Below, one piece after another: positions 55,601 to 63,244 of a stretch of 64,000 nt of DNA. Within the stretch, counting starts at the first letter, position 1; the number at the start of each line of letters is the position of its first letter. The notes under the pieces are model-generated. The model searched no databases. It saw only the letters and a program-made list of their open reading frames with translations, and had not been told where the DNA came from. Source of the stretch: Streptomyces sp. NBC_00576 (lineage in GTDB: Bacteria > Actinomycetota > Actinomycetes > Streptomycetales > Streptomycetaceae); the NCBI RefSeq assembly GCF_036345175.1, contig NZ_CP107780.1, forward strand, positions 992,001 through 1,056,000. Direction: 5' to 3'. The translations under genes were made by a program, and so were the position numbers.

Positions 55601-56034
55601 ACACCAACGACCAGATCAACCCCAACGGCACCGGCGCGGACGCCGACGAGTGGTGGAACGACGCCGGCTGGTACGCCGACGCGTTCAACGCGATCAGCGT
55701 CGGCGCCGGGTTCCTGGCCGCGGGCTGCGCCCTCGCCACCTTCGTGTTCCCCCCGGCGGCTTTGGCGGCTGGCTTCTTCTCCTCGGTCTCGATGGGCGCC
55801 GGCGCCCTCGGCACCCTCTTCACCGGCATCGAATACGGCTTCTCCAGCGGCGAGTTCATCGAATCCGCCATCGGCACCGGCCTGAGCCTGGTCACCTTCG
55901 GCCAGTCCAAGTGGGTCGGTGCCGCGGACAAGGCGCTCGGCGGCAAGATCATCAAACCCGTCGTCGGCAAGATCGCCGACGTTGGCGAGGACGTCGTGTC
56001 GGGGGCCACCAAGGCCCTGTCCTCCATCTTCTGA
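52666..56034 (+). CDS. Giant exported Ala-rich ALF-repeat/coiled-coil protein
   Basis: A 1122-residue protein with a twin-arginine-like signal (SRRRVLGALAAATAVA). Two ALF-type helical blocks (about residues 50-240, e.g. VKAWISGGRGVKAAAATALF, LRREAVAALDNGDAAIAAFL; and about 600-780, e.g. QFALSGTDDDVYAWIDLDRI) alternate with two very long Ala-rich coiled coils (about 255-560 and 790-960). Near the C-terminus a Gly/Ala-rich hydrophobic stretch (about 1000-1065, VGAGFLAAGCALATFVF, SVSMGAGALGTLFTG) could enter a membrane. It is followed after 90 bases by a secreted DNase gene. The architecture suggests a surface fibre or delivery scaffold. Function is unproven. Confidence 0.88.
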   Translation: MQTIFWSRRRVLGALAAATAVASTPSVLLPPVAAAAEGTAPDPVPLPDTERAKVVKAWISGGRGVKAAAATALFGSDSEIQTFLAETLPYQTVQDNRVAIISSLDRAGKGLRREAVAALDNGDAAIAAFLKDGFKPAILEDLRVATTIVSGTGDKAVQRDGTAALNADTQPTLITFLTDTQYNARLEDARSQVTTMLLQAGPEVRKYADRALSGTASDVEWFIETGQHIARARDQESATIEELVAVVVREGKRAEQQTNLAVEASARAQTAAEKAKEAAEKAAAEATAAKDDVQKSGAAARKAASAAKGAADAARNAINASNAAVTASRRASWAATGAAQAAANAGSAAARAYNAAIGASKDAGKAEAAKNAAVAARNAAAKARTAAKAADQAAVAGTRAAAAGSAAASAARNAAAAANAAAQAGAAAGAAQSEAAEAKRQAAIASSAANRATNAASTAQTLATTAAAAARTARDAANSAADHADKAAAAAEEAVKYAGKAVDYANRSTAAAAAAVLAANTATKAVSDAILVEQNARNAEAETLEQDKLQAIEEVRLLAEIETKELTAYQSKVAQAQQIDQATKDLITKAEQALAANDMELAAVQGRQAAVALLSSRGAWTRQAAQFALSGTDDDVYAWIDLDRILAQGQDDRETTLHVATIAAPKIAEAAQGALESPDSKAVGDFLTSGMKKASDEDNRAAIGRILASNPGKAVTAAANKALDLNTTEALQKFFDHDYPEAIREDDAVLTLTLMNTGGAFTKAYAEVAMEGPTWMRRNFVTLVQFRTARLDHDTATHVAAIRGAIAAAAKIAEKAQENAALASKAAADARNAAAEAKEWAAKALDSAAKADNYADEANRNADAADKSAADAKASANKASAAASTARGAARSANYSANKAMDSARAALKSSYSAQASAAAARASEIAAGKDAATAAAAASQAKQIAAAKRAAEVKAAAEAALEEARRQREAKINPADKDTNDQINPNGTGADADEWWNDAGWYADAFNAISVGAGFLAAGCALATFVFPPAALAAGFFSSVSMGAGALGTLFTGIEYGFSSGEFIESAIGTGLSLVTFGQSKWVGAADKALGGKIIKPVVGKIADVGEDVVSGATKALSSIF

Positions 56035-56125
56035 GCCGCTCGGCACAGACGGATTCGCGTCCGGCGGCCGGGCGGTGGCCCGGCCGCCCCATCTCTTCCT
56101 GCCCCCACCACACCAGAGAGAAGTC

Positions 56126-57514
56126 ATGACCTCATCACGCATCAGATGGGTGCTGCCCGCTCTAATGCTCACCGTGGCCCTCACCGCGACCGGTACCGCC
56201 GACGCGGCCGACGGCCAGGCCGCACCAGCCCGTACGTCTCTCACCGGGGCGGCGGACAAGACCGCGGACAGTAGTTCCACCGCTCCCGCCACGACCTTGC
56301 AAAGCGCCGCCTTCGCCGCCGAGGACTCCTGCTACCGGCTCCCCGCCGCTGCCCGCGCGACGGTGCCCGACGCCGTCACCGCGTGTGTGAGCGTGGACAG
56401 CGGTACGGGGACCGCGACCCGTACGAAGACCGGTGCTCCCGCCCCGGCAGCCGCTGCCCTCGCTGCCGACGACCCGGCGGGTGACGGCCTCGGGACGGAG
56501 TTCGAGCCGGACGCCGACGACCCCGAGCCGCCCGCGCCCTCGTGTGTGCTGACAAGTCCGGGAAACTGGAGCTGGAGCCGCACCGGCGGCCTGTGCCTGA
56601 ACGGCGCCGAGGTCACGTACACGCTCTTCGACGCGAACGGCAAGACCATCGGAACCGGCCTCATCCAGGTCAACTCCACACTCGCCACCTCCTACAAGTC
56701 CCTCGACCTCAACGAGACGATCACCGCCAAGTTGGTCCGGGTCACCGGCGATGTGAAGAGTCTCGTGGTGAAAATGCAGGTGGGCTGCGGTGCCGGCTGC
56801 ACGACGGTGACGAAGCAGCCGTGGTACGGCGCCCCCGAGATGACACCCGGTGCGGAAAGGACCGGAAAGACCAAGTACAGCGGCGACGCCTTCGCGGCGA
56901 ACACCACCCGTTCCTCTTTCCGGACCAGCTACAAGATGTACGTGACGATGCCCGGTGCGGTCCCGGTCGACCCCAGCGCCTCCTGGTCCAGCCCCGCGAC
57001 CGGCGAGATCCGCTGCGACAAGGAGCAGCCCCGGCTGCGCGGCTGCGTCATACCCACCGACGACATCCCGGTGTTGAGCTACTCGAAGGCGCATGAGAAG
57101 TACGGAATCGTCGTGCCCATCTACGAAGAGATCATGCAGCGCCGTGGCACCGACATCCTGCACGCGGTCAATCAGACCAAGGCGAACGCCAATCGCGCCT
57201 CCACCTGTACCCCCTTCACCAACCTGTACCCAGGGGAGACCGGCAAGGACAGCTGCGACGAGTTCCCGCCCGCCAGCACGGCCGAGGGCGGTCAGGACGG
57301 CAACCTGTGCGCCGAACTGACCCCTCAGGTCGTGAACGGCCTGTGGTCCGCCCCGGCGACCTGGCCCACCCGGCCGGCCTCGGGCAACGAGACCTGCCTG
57401 CGGCTCCACATCACCCAGCGCGCCAACAGCTCGGCGGGCGGAGTCCTCGGCTCTCTTCGCAAGTACCAGCGCCTCGTGGACGGTGACCCGTTCCGCATCG
57501 AGTTCACGGCATAG
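56126..57514 (+). CDS. Secreted NucA/NucB-type deoxyribonuclease
   Basis: A 462-residue exported protein from the ATG at 56126, with a Sec signal to about residue 28. An Ala/Asp/Pro-rich linker is followed by a beta-rich middle domain (CVLTSPGNWSWSRTGGLCLN ... GCGAGCTTVTK). The C-terminal part has the NucA/NucB hallmark CDEFPPASTAEGG (from about residue 377) and the later NSSAGGVLGSLRKYQRLVDG then DPFRIEF. In the family this domain is a metal-dependent endonuclease whose Asp/Glu pair is catalytic. It lies 90 bases after the ALF protein gene, very likely in the same operon, and is followed by a terminator and a DUF6461 gene. The long N-terminal half is unusual for a simple secreted nuclease. 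Confidence 0.88.
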   Translation: MTSSRIRWVLPALMLTVALTATGTADAADGQAAPARTSLTGAADKTADSSSTAPATTLQSAAFAAEDSCYRLPAAARATVPDAVTACVSVDSGTGTATRTKTGAPAPAAAALAADDPAGDGLGTEFEPDADDPEPPAPSCVLTSPGNWSWSRTGGLCLNGAEVTYTLFDANGKTIGTGLIQVNSTLATSYKSLDLNETITAKLVRVTGDVKSLVVKMQVGCGAGCTTVTKQPWYGAPEMTPGAERTGKTKYSGDAFAANTTRSSFRTSYKMYVTMPGAVPVDPSASWSSPATGEIRCDKEQPRLRGCVIPTDDIPVLSYSKAHEKYGIVVPIYEEIMQRRGTDILHAVNQTKANANRASTCTPFTNLYPGETGKDSCDEFPPASTAEGGQDGNLCAELTPQVVNGLWSAPATWPTRPASGNETCLRLHITQRANSSAGGVLGSLRKYQRLVDGDPFRIEFTA

Positions 57515-57574
57515 GACCCCGCAGGGCGTCCCGCCCCGTAACCGGTCCCGCTGCGTGAACCAGGCATCATGAAC

Positions 57575-57613
57575 CGGGCTCCCCGCCGCGCCTCGCTCGC
57601 TGCGGGGAGCCCG
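57575..57613 (+). terminator. 12-bp hairpin terminator
   Basis: CGGGCTCCCCGC (57575-57586) and GCGGGGAGCCCG (57602-57613) with a 15-base loop, 60 bases after the nuclease stop. It partly separates the nuclease from the DUF6461 gene. Confidence 0.75.
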
Positions 57614-57663
57614 GAAGGCTCAACCCCGGCAGGTGAGCCGGGCGTGAATGACGGAGGCAGAAC

Positions 57664-58305
57664 ATGGCGGCAGGCACGGACGTGCGTTCGCTCGACTGGG
57701 CGACGGCCTGGATGTGCGTCACTTTCACCCGAGGGCTGGGCCCCGAGGAGGTGTTCGCCCGGTACGGGGCCGATCCGGAGCAGGCACGTCCGCTCGATGC
57801 GGACGAGGCCTCGGATCTTCCCTCGGGCGACTCCGGCGACGGAGCGGTCTCGCTGCTGCGGTCCGGGAGGCTCGGCGACTGGGCCTTCTGTGTGGAGGAG
57901 GACGGTGTCGTCGGATCCTGGAACGAACCGCTGGCGGAGCTGTCCCGCGGCACCGAGACATACAGCGTGCTGACCACCGAAGGACTGGACGTCTTCCAGT
58001 ACTGGCGCGACGGCGAGTGCGTCGAGAACTTCGAGCCCGGCATGGAGCACACCCGGCCCGAGCGGACCGAACCCTGGTGGGACCGGGTGGAAGCGGCGCT
58101 CGCCGCGCACGAGGGTGAGGACATCGGGATGGCGCCGGTGGTGGCCCTGGTCCTCGACCACCTCGGCATCGCCTTGGACGACACCGCCCTCGCCGGGCCC
58201 TGGCCCAGTCTGACGCTCGCCGAGGACGACGCACCGTCGGCACCGCGGGGCGACACCTATGCGGGCGAGGGACCGGTTCCGCCCCAGCCGCCGCTCGGAG
58301 GATGA
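57664..58305 (+). CDS. DUF6461-family cytoplasmic protein
   Basis: A 213-residue acidic protein with no signal peptide, preceded by GGAGG 6 bases before the ATG. It reads LDWATAWMCVTFTRGLGPEE, LGDWAFCVEEDGVVGSWNEP and TEGLDVFQYWRDGECVENFE, which fits the DUF6461 pattern common in actinomycetes. The family's function is not established; such small acidic cytoplasmic proteins often accompany exported toxins. Its place after a secreted nuclease makes an immunity role worth testing, but a terminator lies between them. Confidence 0.78.
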   Translation: MAAGTDVRSLDWATAWMCVTFTRGLGPEEVFARYGADPEQARPLDADEASDLPSGDSGDGAVSLLRSGRLGDWAFCVEEDGVVGSWNEPLAELSRGTETYSVLTTEGLDVFQYWRDGECVENFEPGMEHTRPERTEPWWDRVEAALAAHEGEDIGMAPVVALVLDHLGIALDDTALAGPWPSLTLAEDDAPSAPRGDTYAGEGPVPPQPPLGG

Positions 58306-58459
58306 GCGCGGTTCACCTTGCACTCCACGCCGGTTCGGCTCGCGGGTATTTCGGGCCTCCGAGTTGAACTCGACCGGCGACAGGGCGTGGAACTGCAGCA
58401 ACAGGGCCTCACTGCAATCCAGTTGGTACCGCAACTGAAACGTCCGGCAGTATGCCCCT

Positions 58460-58894
58460 GTGCCCCTCGTCCCCGGAACCGATAACCGCGCCGTCGAACC
58501 GGCACGGATCCGTCTGGTGGCGGTCGGGGCCGCGGTGGTGACCGTAGGGGCGGGGCTGGGACTCCGGGCGGTGGCCACGGGAAGCCTGGCCAAGTACGGC
58601 GGAGACGCGCTGTACACCGTCCTGCTTCTCACCCTTGTCGTTCTGGTCGCGCCACGAGTGACGCCCCTGACGGCCGCCGCAAGCGCACTGGCCCTCAGTT
58701 GGGGCGTCGAGTTCCTGCAGCTCAGCGAGATGACGGCGGAGCTCTCCCGGCGCAGCGCCGTCACCCGCCTCGTGCTCGGTTCCACCTTCAATCCACCCGA
58801 CCTGTTCTGGTACGCGGTCGGCGCGGCAGCGGGCTGGCTCGTCCACACCGCGGTGGGCCCCTACCCGGCACCTCGGCGTACAGGGCCCAGTTGA
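58460..58894 (+). CDS. DUF2809-family membrane protein
   Basis: A 144-residue protein from a GTG start with four hydrophobic segments (LVAVGAAVVTVGAGLGLRAV, GGDALYTVLLLTLVVLVAP, LTAAASALALSWGVEFLQL, PDLFWYAVGAAAGWLVHTAV). The strings KYGGDALYT and FNPPDLFWYAVGA fit DUF2809. Function unknown. No ribosome site is obvious before the GTG. Confidence 0.78.
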   Translation: MPLVPGTDNRAVEPARIRLVAVGAAVVTVGAGLGLRAVATGSLAKYGGDALYTVLLLTLVVLVAPRVTPLTAAASALALSWGVEFLQLSEMTAELSRRSAVTRLVLGSTFNPPDLFWYAVGAAAGWLVHTAVGPYPAPRRTGPS

Positions 58895-59149
58895 TCGGAC
58901 CGCGCGCAGCCTGACGAAGGCGTTGGGCCGGTTACCAGGCTGCCGAGCGGCGGACAGACTGACCTGCGGAAACAGTGGCGAGGTCGAACAGGGAAGTCCG
59001 AGTCGCCGGTCCCGGCCGTTCGGGACCGGCGCGCCTTCGGGCTCGTGTTCGTCGCGCGAGGGCTACTACTGGGCCGGGAAGGCCCACAGCAGGTCGGTGC
59101 CGCTGCCGTACGTCCACTGCCTGGCGCTGGAGCCCGGGTCGACGTTGCC

Positions 59150-59330
59150 GCCGCCACGATGGTCTTTCCGTACAATCACCTCAGTATCATCAACGTCACC
59201 CTCGGCATGCGGAGCCACCCCGAGCAGGTGGCACGTACCGCGGAACTCCGCCGCGGGCACATCCCCGAAGGTCTCTGGGACGATCTTCGTACCCAGGAAC
59301 CGATCAGGTCTGACGTGCCCGCGGAGAGCG
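59150..59330 (+). pseudogene. Aldo/keto reductase, C-terminal fragment
   Basis: FPYNHLSIINVTLGMRSHPE then QVARTAELRRGHIPEGLWDD and LRTQEPIRSDVP matches the end of D-threo-aldose-dehydrogenase-like aldo/keto reductases. The barrel with the catalytic residues is missing. Confidence 0.65.
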
Positions 59331-59349
59331 GTCATGGAAGGAGTTCGCG

Positions 59350-60081
59350 TTGTCTCTGACGGACAAGGCCATCGAGCAGATCCGTGAGCTGATCCGCACC
59401 GGCGCTCTGCCCCCGGGATCGAAGCTCCCGCCGGAGCCGGAACTGGCCGCCCAGCTCGGCCTGTCCCGCAACCTCGCCCGCGAGGCGGTCAAGGCCCTGT
59501 CCGTCGCGCGGATCCTGGAGGTCCGCCGAGGCGACGGCACATATGTGACCAGCCTGGAGCCGAGGTTGCTCTTCGAGGGCCTCGGCGGGGCGGTGGAACT
59601 GCTCCAGGGGGACTCGGCCGCCCTGCAGGACCTCATGGAGGTACGCAGGCTCCTCGAACCGATGGCCACCGCACTGGCCGCCACCCGGATCTCCGACGAG
59701 CAGCTCGCCGAGGTCAAAGGCCACCTGGACGCCATGCGGGACGCCCGCGACGACGTCGAACGGCTCAACGCCCACGACGCGGCCTTCCACCGCGCCGTCG
59801 TCTCGGCGACGGGCAACGACACGCTGCTCACCCTCCTGGAGGCCATCTCCGGCCGTACGCTGCGCGCCCGTATCTGGCGTGGTCTGGTCGACGCCCAGGC
59901 CGCGGGGCGCACCCTCGCCGAACACGAGGCGATCTACCGGGCACTGAGCACCCGGGACGCCTCTCTCAGCCAGGCCGCCGCGCTGCTGCACGTGAGCAGC
60001 ACCGAGCAGGGGCTGAGAGAACACCTGGCAGCCGCCCCCCTCCCCTACCAAGTGCCGGCAACGGACGCCATCAGGACCTGA
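59350..60081 (+). CDS. GntR-family (FadR subfamily) transcriptional regulator
   Basis: A 243-residue cytoplasmic regulator starting at TTG, with AAGGAG 8 bases upstream. The winged helix-turn-helix is at about residues 20-65 (GSKLPPEPELAAQLGLSRNL then AREAVKALSVARILEVRRGD). The C-terminal FCD helical domain has the metal-site pattern AHDAAFHRAVV, EHEAIYRAL and a later His. Such proteins respond to carboxylic acids or sugar acids. It sits just after the aldo/keto reductase remnant, which may once have belonged to its regulon. Confidence 0.92.
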   Translation: MSLTDKAIEQIRELIRTGALPPGSKLPPEPELAAQLGLSRNLAREAVKALSVARILEVRRGDGTYVTSLEPRLLFEGLGGAVELLQGDSAALQDLMEVRRLLEPMATALAATRISDEQLAEVKGHLDAMRDARDDVERLNAHDAAFHRAVVSATGNDTLLTLLEAISGRTLRARIWRGLVDAQAAGRTLAEHEAIYRALSTRDASLSQAAALLHVSSTEQGLREHLAAAPLPYQVPATDAIRT

Positions 60082-60158
60082 CCGCCACCGCCGACGACGA
60101 GCGGAAGAGCGGACCAGGGGCACCGCCCCGGCTGCCGCTTCCGGCAGCTCGCACTATT

Positions 60159-60184
60159 TAGTAGCCATGGACATAGTAGCCATG
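60159..60184. promoter_or_regulatory. Direct-repeat operator of the MarR gene
   Basis: TAGTAGCCATG occurs at 60159-60169 and again at 60174-60184, exactly 15 bases apart and just upstream of the MarR start at 60198. It is probably an autoregulatory site. Confidence 0.55.
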
Positions 60185-60197
60185 TACTGTATTCGCC

Positions 60198-60674
60198 ATG
60201 AGTTCTACATCCGAGGACGCGACCCCCGGCTATCTGGTCTGGCGCCTGTCGACGAAGTGGCGCGTGGCCGTCGACCGGGCGGTCGCCCCCCTGGGGTTGA
60301 CCCACGCGCAGTACGCCCTGGTCGCGTCGTTGTACGGCATGCGGCGCGCCGGTCTGCGCCCCAGTCAGCGTCGGCTCGCCGACCACACCGGTCTCGAACC
60401 GCTCTACGTGTCGAAGCTCGCCCGCGCCCTGGAGACCGCCGGCCTGCTCGAACGCGCCCGGGACCCGCAGGACCCGCGCGCGGTGCAACTGGCCCTCACC
60501 GAAGAGGGCAGCGAGGTCACCCGGCGCGCGATCAAGGTCGTACAGGGACTGTTGCAACAGTTGCTGGAGCCCCTCGGAGGCCTGGACAGCGAGCGCGCCC
60601 GGGACTTCACCCGTGACCTGGCACTACTGCTCGACACCCCTCTCCACGCCGACCCCGAGAAGGAGCCGTCATGA
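60198..60674 (+). CDS. MarR-family transcriptional regulator
   Basis: A 158-residue winged-helix regulator. Helix-turn-helix: PSQRRLADHTGLEPLYVSKL then ARALETAGLLERARDPQDPR, the wing with the conserved Asp-Arg-like turn. The N-terminus GYLVWRLSTKWRVAVDRAVA is the usual dimerisation helix. The stop overlaps the ATG of the next gene (ATGA), so the two are coupled. Direct repeats upstream are its likely operator. Confidence 0.93.
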   Translation: MSSTSEDATPGYLVWRLSTKWRVAVDRAVAPLGLTHAQYALVASLYGMRRAGLRPSQRRLADHTGLEPLYVSKLARALETAGLLERARDPQDPRAVQLALTEEGSEVTRRAIKVVQGLLQQLLEPLGGLDSERARDFTRDLALLLDTPLHADPEKEPS

Positions 60675-61141
60675 GCACACCCACCGCACCCACCGCACCC
60701 ACGCTCAACCCCCGCGTCATAGCCCTCGCCCACTACGCCGGGCGAGCTGTCCTCGAGAACGTGCTGGCCCGGCACGGCGCCACCTTCCAGCAGTCGGTGA
60801 CGCTCAGGCTCGTCGCCGTCGCGAACGGGCCCGTCGGCCGCGAGTGGCTTGTCGGCGAGGTCGTCGACGCGCTGAAGATCGGCAAGGCCGACGTGCTCGC
60901 GGTCATCGAAGAACTCGTCGAGGCTCGGCTGCTGACGGCCGAGTCCGCCCTTCTCACCATCACGGACTCCGGACGCGAGCTGTACCGCACCACGAGCGCC
61001 GAGACCGCCCCGGTCTCCGCGCGGATCTACGCCGGTATCCCGGCCGGGGATCTGGCCGTCGCAGGCCGGGTGCTGTCGCTGATCAACGAGCGGGCGAACG
61101 CGGAGCTGGCCGCCCTGGGGGGCCGGCACGGCGCGGAATGA
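60671..61141 (+). CDS. Second MarR-like winged-helix protein
   Basis: A 156-residue protein overlapping the previous stop by four bases. It has a similar layout: AHYAGRAVLENVLARHGATF as dimer helix, WLVGEVVDALKIGKADVLAV then IEELVEARLLTA as winged helix, and a C-terminal helix. The recognition helix is less canonical than in its neighbour. It could act as a heteromeric partner of the first protein. Confidence 0.82.
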   Translation: MSTPTAPTAPTLNPRVIALAHYAGRAVLENVLARHGATFQQSVTLRLVAVANGPVGREWLVGEVVDALKIGKADVLAVIEELVEARLLTAESALLTITDSGRELYRTTSAETAPVSARIYAGIPAGDLAVAGRVLSLINERANAELAALGGRHGAE

Positions 61142-61182
61142 TTGACCGCCTCGGCCGGTTAGCCCCTCCGAAGGAGGCACGA

Positions 61183-61533
61183 GTGGAGACCACGACGCAC
61201 ACGTACTACGACCACGGAACGGCTTCGGAGCGCTGGGAGCGGGCCGGACTGTTCTTCGACGCCAAGGACTACGCCGGCGCGGCGCGTGTTCTGGGCGGGC
61301 TGGTCGAGGAGGTGCCGGAACAGACCGCACCCCGGCTGCTGCTGGCCCGCGCCTACTACCACTCGGCCCAACTGCAGCGCGCGGAAGCCGAATTGCGCAT
61401 CCTCGTCGAGCGCGACCCGGTCGAGCAGTACGCCCGGCTGCTGCTCGGACGCACACTCCAGCGTCAGGGCCGCCACGAGGAGGCCGCACCGCACATGAAG
61501 CTCGCCTCGGCCCTCGCGGGCGACTTCGAGTAG
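61183..61533 (+). CDS. TPR-repeat protein
   Basis: A 116-residue cytoplasmic protein from the GTG at 61183, 5 bases after AAGGAGG. Three tetratricopeptide-like helical hairpins: RAGLFFDAKDYAGAARVLGG, LLARAYYHSAQLQRAEAELR and LLLGRTLQRQGRHEEAAPHM. It probably binds another protein. It follows the MarR pair by about 40 bases and may share their transcript. A strong terminator follows. Confidence 0.85.
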   Translation: METTTHTYYDHGTASERWERAGLFFDAKDYAGAARVLGGLVEEVPEQTAPRLLLARAYYHSAQLQRAEAELRILVERDPVEQYARLLLGRTLQRQGRHEEAAPHMKLASALAGDFE

Positions 61534-61577
61534 AGCTCCGTACGACGGACGGACACGCAGAAGCACAGACGCACAAC

Positions 61578-61613
61578 ACGGCCCGGCTCCCCGGTCAACG
61601 GGAGCCGGGCCGT
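61578..61613. terminator. 14-bp bidirectional hairpin terminator
   Basis: ACGGCCCGGCTCCC (61578-61591) pairs perfectly with GGGAGCCGGGCCGT (61600-61613) around an eight-base loop, between two convergent genes. Confidence 0.92.
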
Positions 61614-61626
61614 CTCGTACCGCCTG

Positions 61627-63051
61627 CTACTTGGCGCCGACCCGCTCCCCGTACGTCCGGTTGCCGCGCCGGTGGTCGATCTCGCCCAGGATCACGTCGA
61701 CGGCGACGAAGGCGGCCAGCGGAATGCCGAGCAGCGGAACGAAGTAGCCCACGACGGCCACGCCCGCCATCAGCACCACGAGGAGCAGCGGGGGCACCTG
61801 CTGCCAGGCGCCGCGCGGAATCGGGCGGCCGAAGGCGGAGGCCCGGCCGCGCAGCCACCACATGCGGTACCCCCACAGGATGAGCAGGACCAGACAGAGC
61901 GCGAGGGCCATCAGCGCGAGCTGGTTGACGAACCCGAACAGGAGCCCGGTGTGGGCGTCGATGCCCCAGCGGGTCAGCTTCGCGAGCACCGGGTAGTCCG
62001 CGAACCGCAGGACGTCGAGGACCTCGCCGGTCGAGGGATCCACGGCGACCGCGTCCTGCTTGGTCGGCCAGCTGCGCTGGGTCTGCTTCACGACGTACGC
62101 GGAGGACTCGTCGGCGGGCGGGACGATCTCGACGGGGTCGCCCAGGCCTTCGGCGCGGGCCGCGGCCAGCACCTTGTCGAGGCCGACGCCGTGCTCGGTG
62201 GTGCTCCCGGCACCGGCCGCCGCGTCATGGCCCGTGTGCTCGCCGCCCGCCGCGGCCGAGACCGACGGGGTGGACTGGCCGAGGGAGGTGCGCAGGACGT
62301 CGATGTTGGCGCCCGCGTACGTCGACCAGGTCAGACCGGTGGCGGAGAGGAAGATGAAGCCGGCCGAGGCCCAGACGCCGACGGTGCCGTGCAGACCGAG
62401 GGTGCGGCGCCGTCCAGTGGTGCCGCGTACCTTGCGCTGCGTACGGCGGCGGGCGAACCACAGCACCAGGCCGCCACCCGCGATCACCCACAGCCAGCTC
62501 GCGGCGAGTTCGCTGTAGAGGCGGCCGTTCTCGCCGAGGTGCAGATTGCGGTGGAACTCGCTGATCCAGGTACGCAGCGGCAGCGCGCCCGACGACCCGT
62601 ACTGTTCGAGCGCGCCCTCGACCTTCGCGGTGTACGGGTCGACGAACACGGCGAGCGTGTGCCCCTCGCCGACACCGGGGACGCCGGACAGCATGACCCT
62701 CGTCGTGGCGTCGTCCTCGGGCGAGGGGCGCACGGCCGCGACAGTGCCCTGGGGATGGGCCTTGCGGGCAGCGGCCACCTGCTCGGAGATCGGCAGCTTG
62801 GTGTCTCCTACGGAGACAGTGAGTTCGTCGGCGTAGATGACCTTCTCGGCCTGGAACGACGCCGCGTACAGAAAGCCGGTCAGCGCGGCGACCAGCAGGA
62901 ACGGGGCGACGAGGAGGCCCGCGTAGAAGTGCAGCCGCAGGACGAGCGGGCGGAGCGTGGCGGCTGCGGACGGTTTCGCCGGAGCGGAGGGTTTCGACGC
63001 GTCCGGTGAATCCGGGGATTCGTCCGTCGTGGTCGTGGGAGCGATGGACAT
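61627..63051 (-). CDS. PepSY-domain transmembrane protein
   Basis: A 474-residue membrane protein from the ATG at 63051 (GGAG about 10 bases upstream). It has four main membrane segments: FYAGLLVAPFLLVAALTGFL near the N-terminus, LAASWLWVIAGGGLVLWFA, LHGTVGVWASAGFIFLSATG and the C-terminal pair around LALMALALCLVLLILWG. Two PepSY-like extracytoplasmic domains lie between (ISEQVAAARKAHPQGTVAAV, LDKVLAAARAEGLGDPVEIV). HEIGH-type motifs are absent. Conserved His in LRLHFYAG and EFHRNLHLGENGR may bind haem or metal. Relatives are linked to iron/copper uptake or ferric reduction. Confidence 0.9.
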   Translation of the reverse strand: MSIAPTTTTDESPDSPDASKPSAPAKPSAAATLRPLVLRLHFYAGLLVAPFLLVAALTGFLYAASFQAEKVIYADELTVSVGDTKLPISEQVAAARKAHPQGTVAAVRPSPEDDATTRVMLSGVPGVGEGHTLAVFVDPYTAKVEGALEQYGSSGALPLRTWISEFHRNLHLGENGRLYSELAASWLWVIAGGGLVLWFARRRTQRKVRGTTGRRRTLGLHGTVGVWASAGFIFLSATGLTWSTYAGANIDVLRTSLGQSTPSVSAAAGGEHTGHDAAAGAGSTTEHGVGLDKVLAAARAEGLGDPVEIVPPADESSAYVVKQTQRSWPTKQDAVAVDPSTGEVLDVLRFADYPVLAKLTRWGIDAHTGLLFGFVNQLALMALALCLVLLILWGYRMWWLRGRASAFGRPIPRGAWQQVPPLLLVVLMAGVAVVGYFVPLLGIPLAAFVAVDVILGEIDHRRGNRTYGERVGAK

Positions 63052-63244
63052 CGGCGGGCTTCTCCGGTGGGCTGGGGACGGTGAGCGGGGAAGACGGCTG
63101 TGGGGGGTGAACGGCTGCGGGCGGGTACGGCTGTGGGGACGGTCCAGTAGTCGGATCGCGGGGCCGTCGAGTTCCCGGCCTTTCAAGTGGCGTACGTCAC
63201 ACAAGGGAACGGCGGTTGTCAGAGGCGCGTGACATCCTGGCGCC

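Noticed and set aside
53374..56292. A 972-codon open frame antisense to the ALF protein gene
   Set aside because: Gly/Arg/Val-rich shadow produced by Ala-rich codons on the plus strand; no domains or ribosome site.
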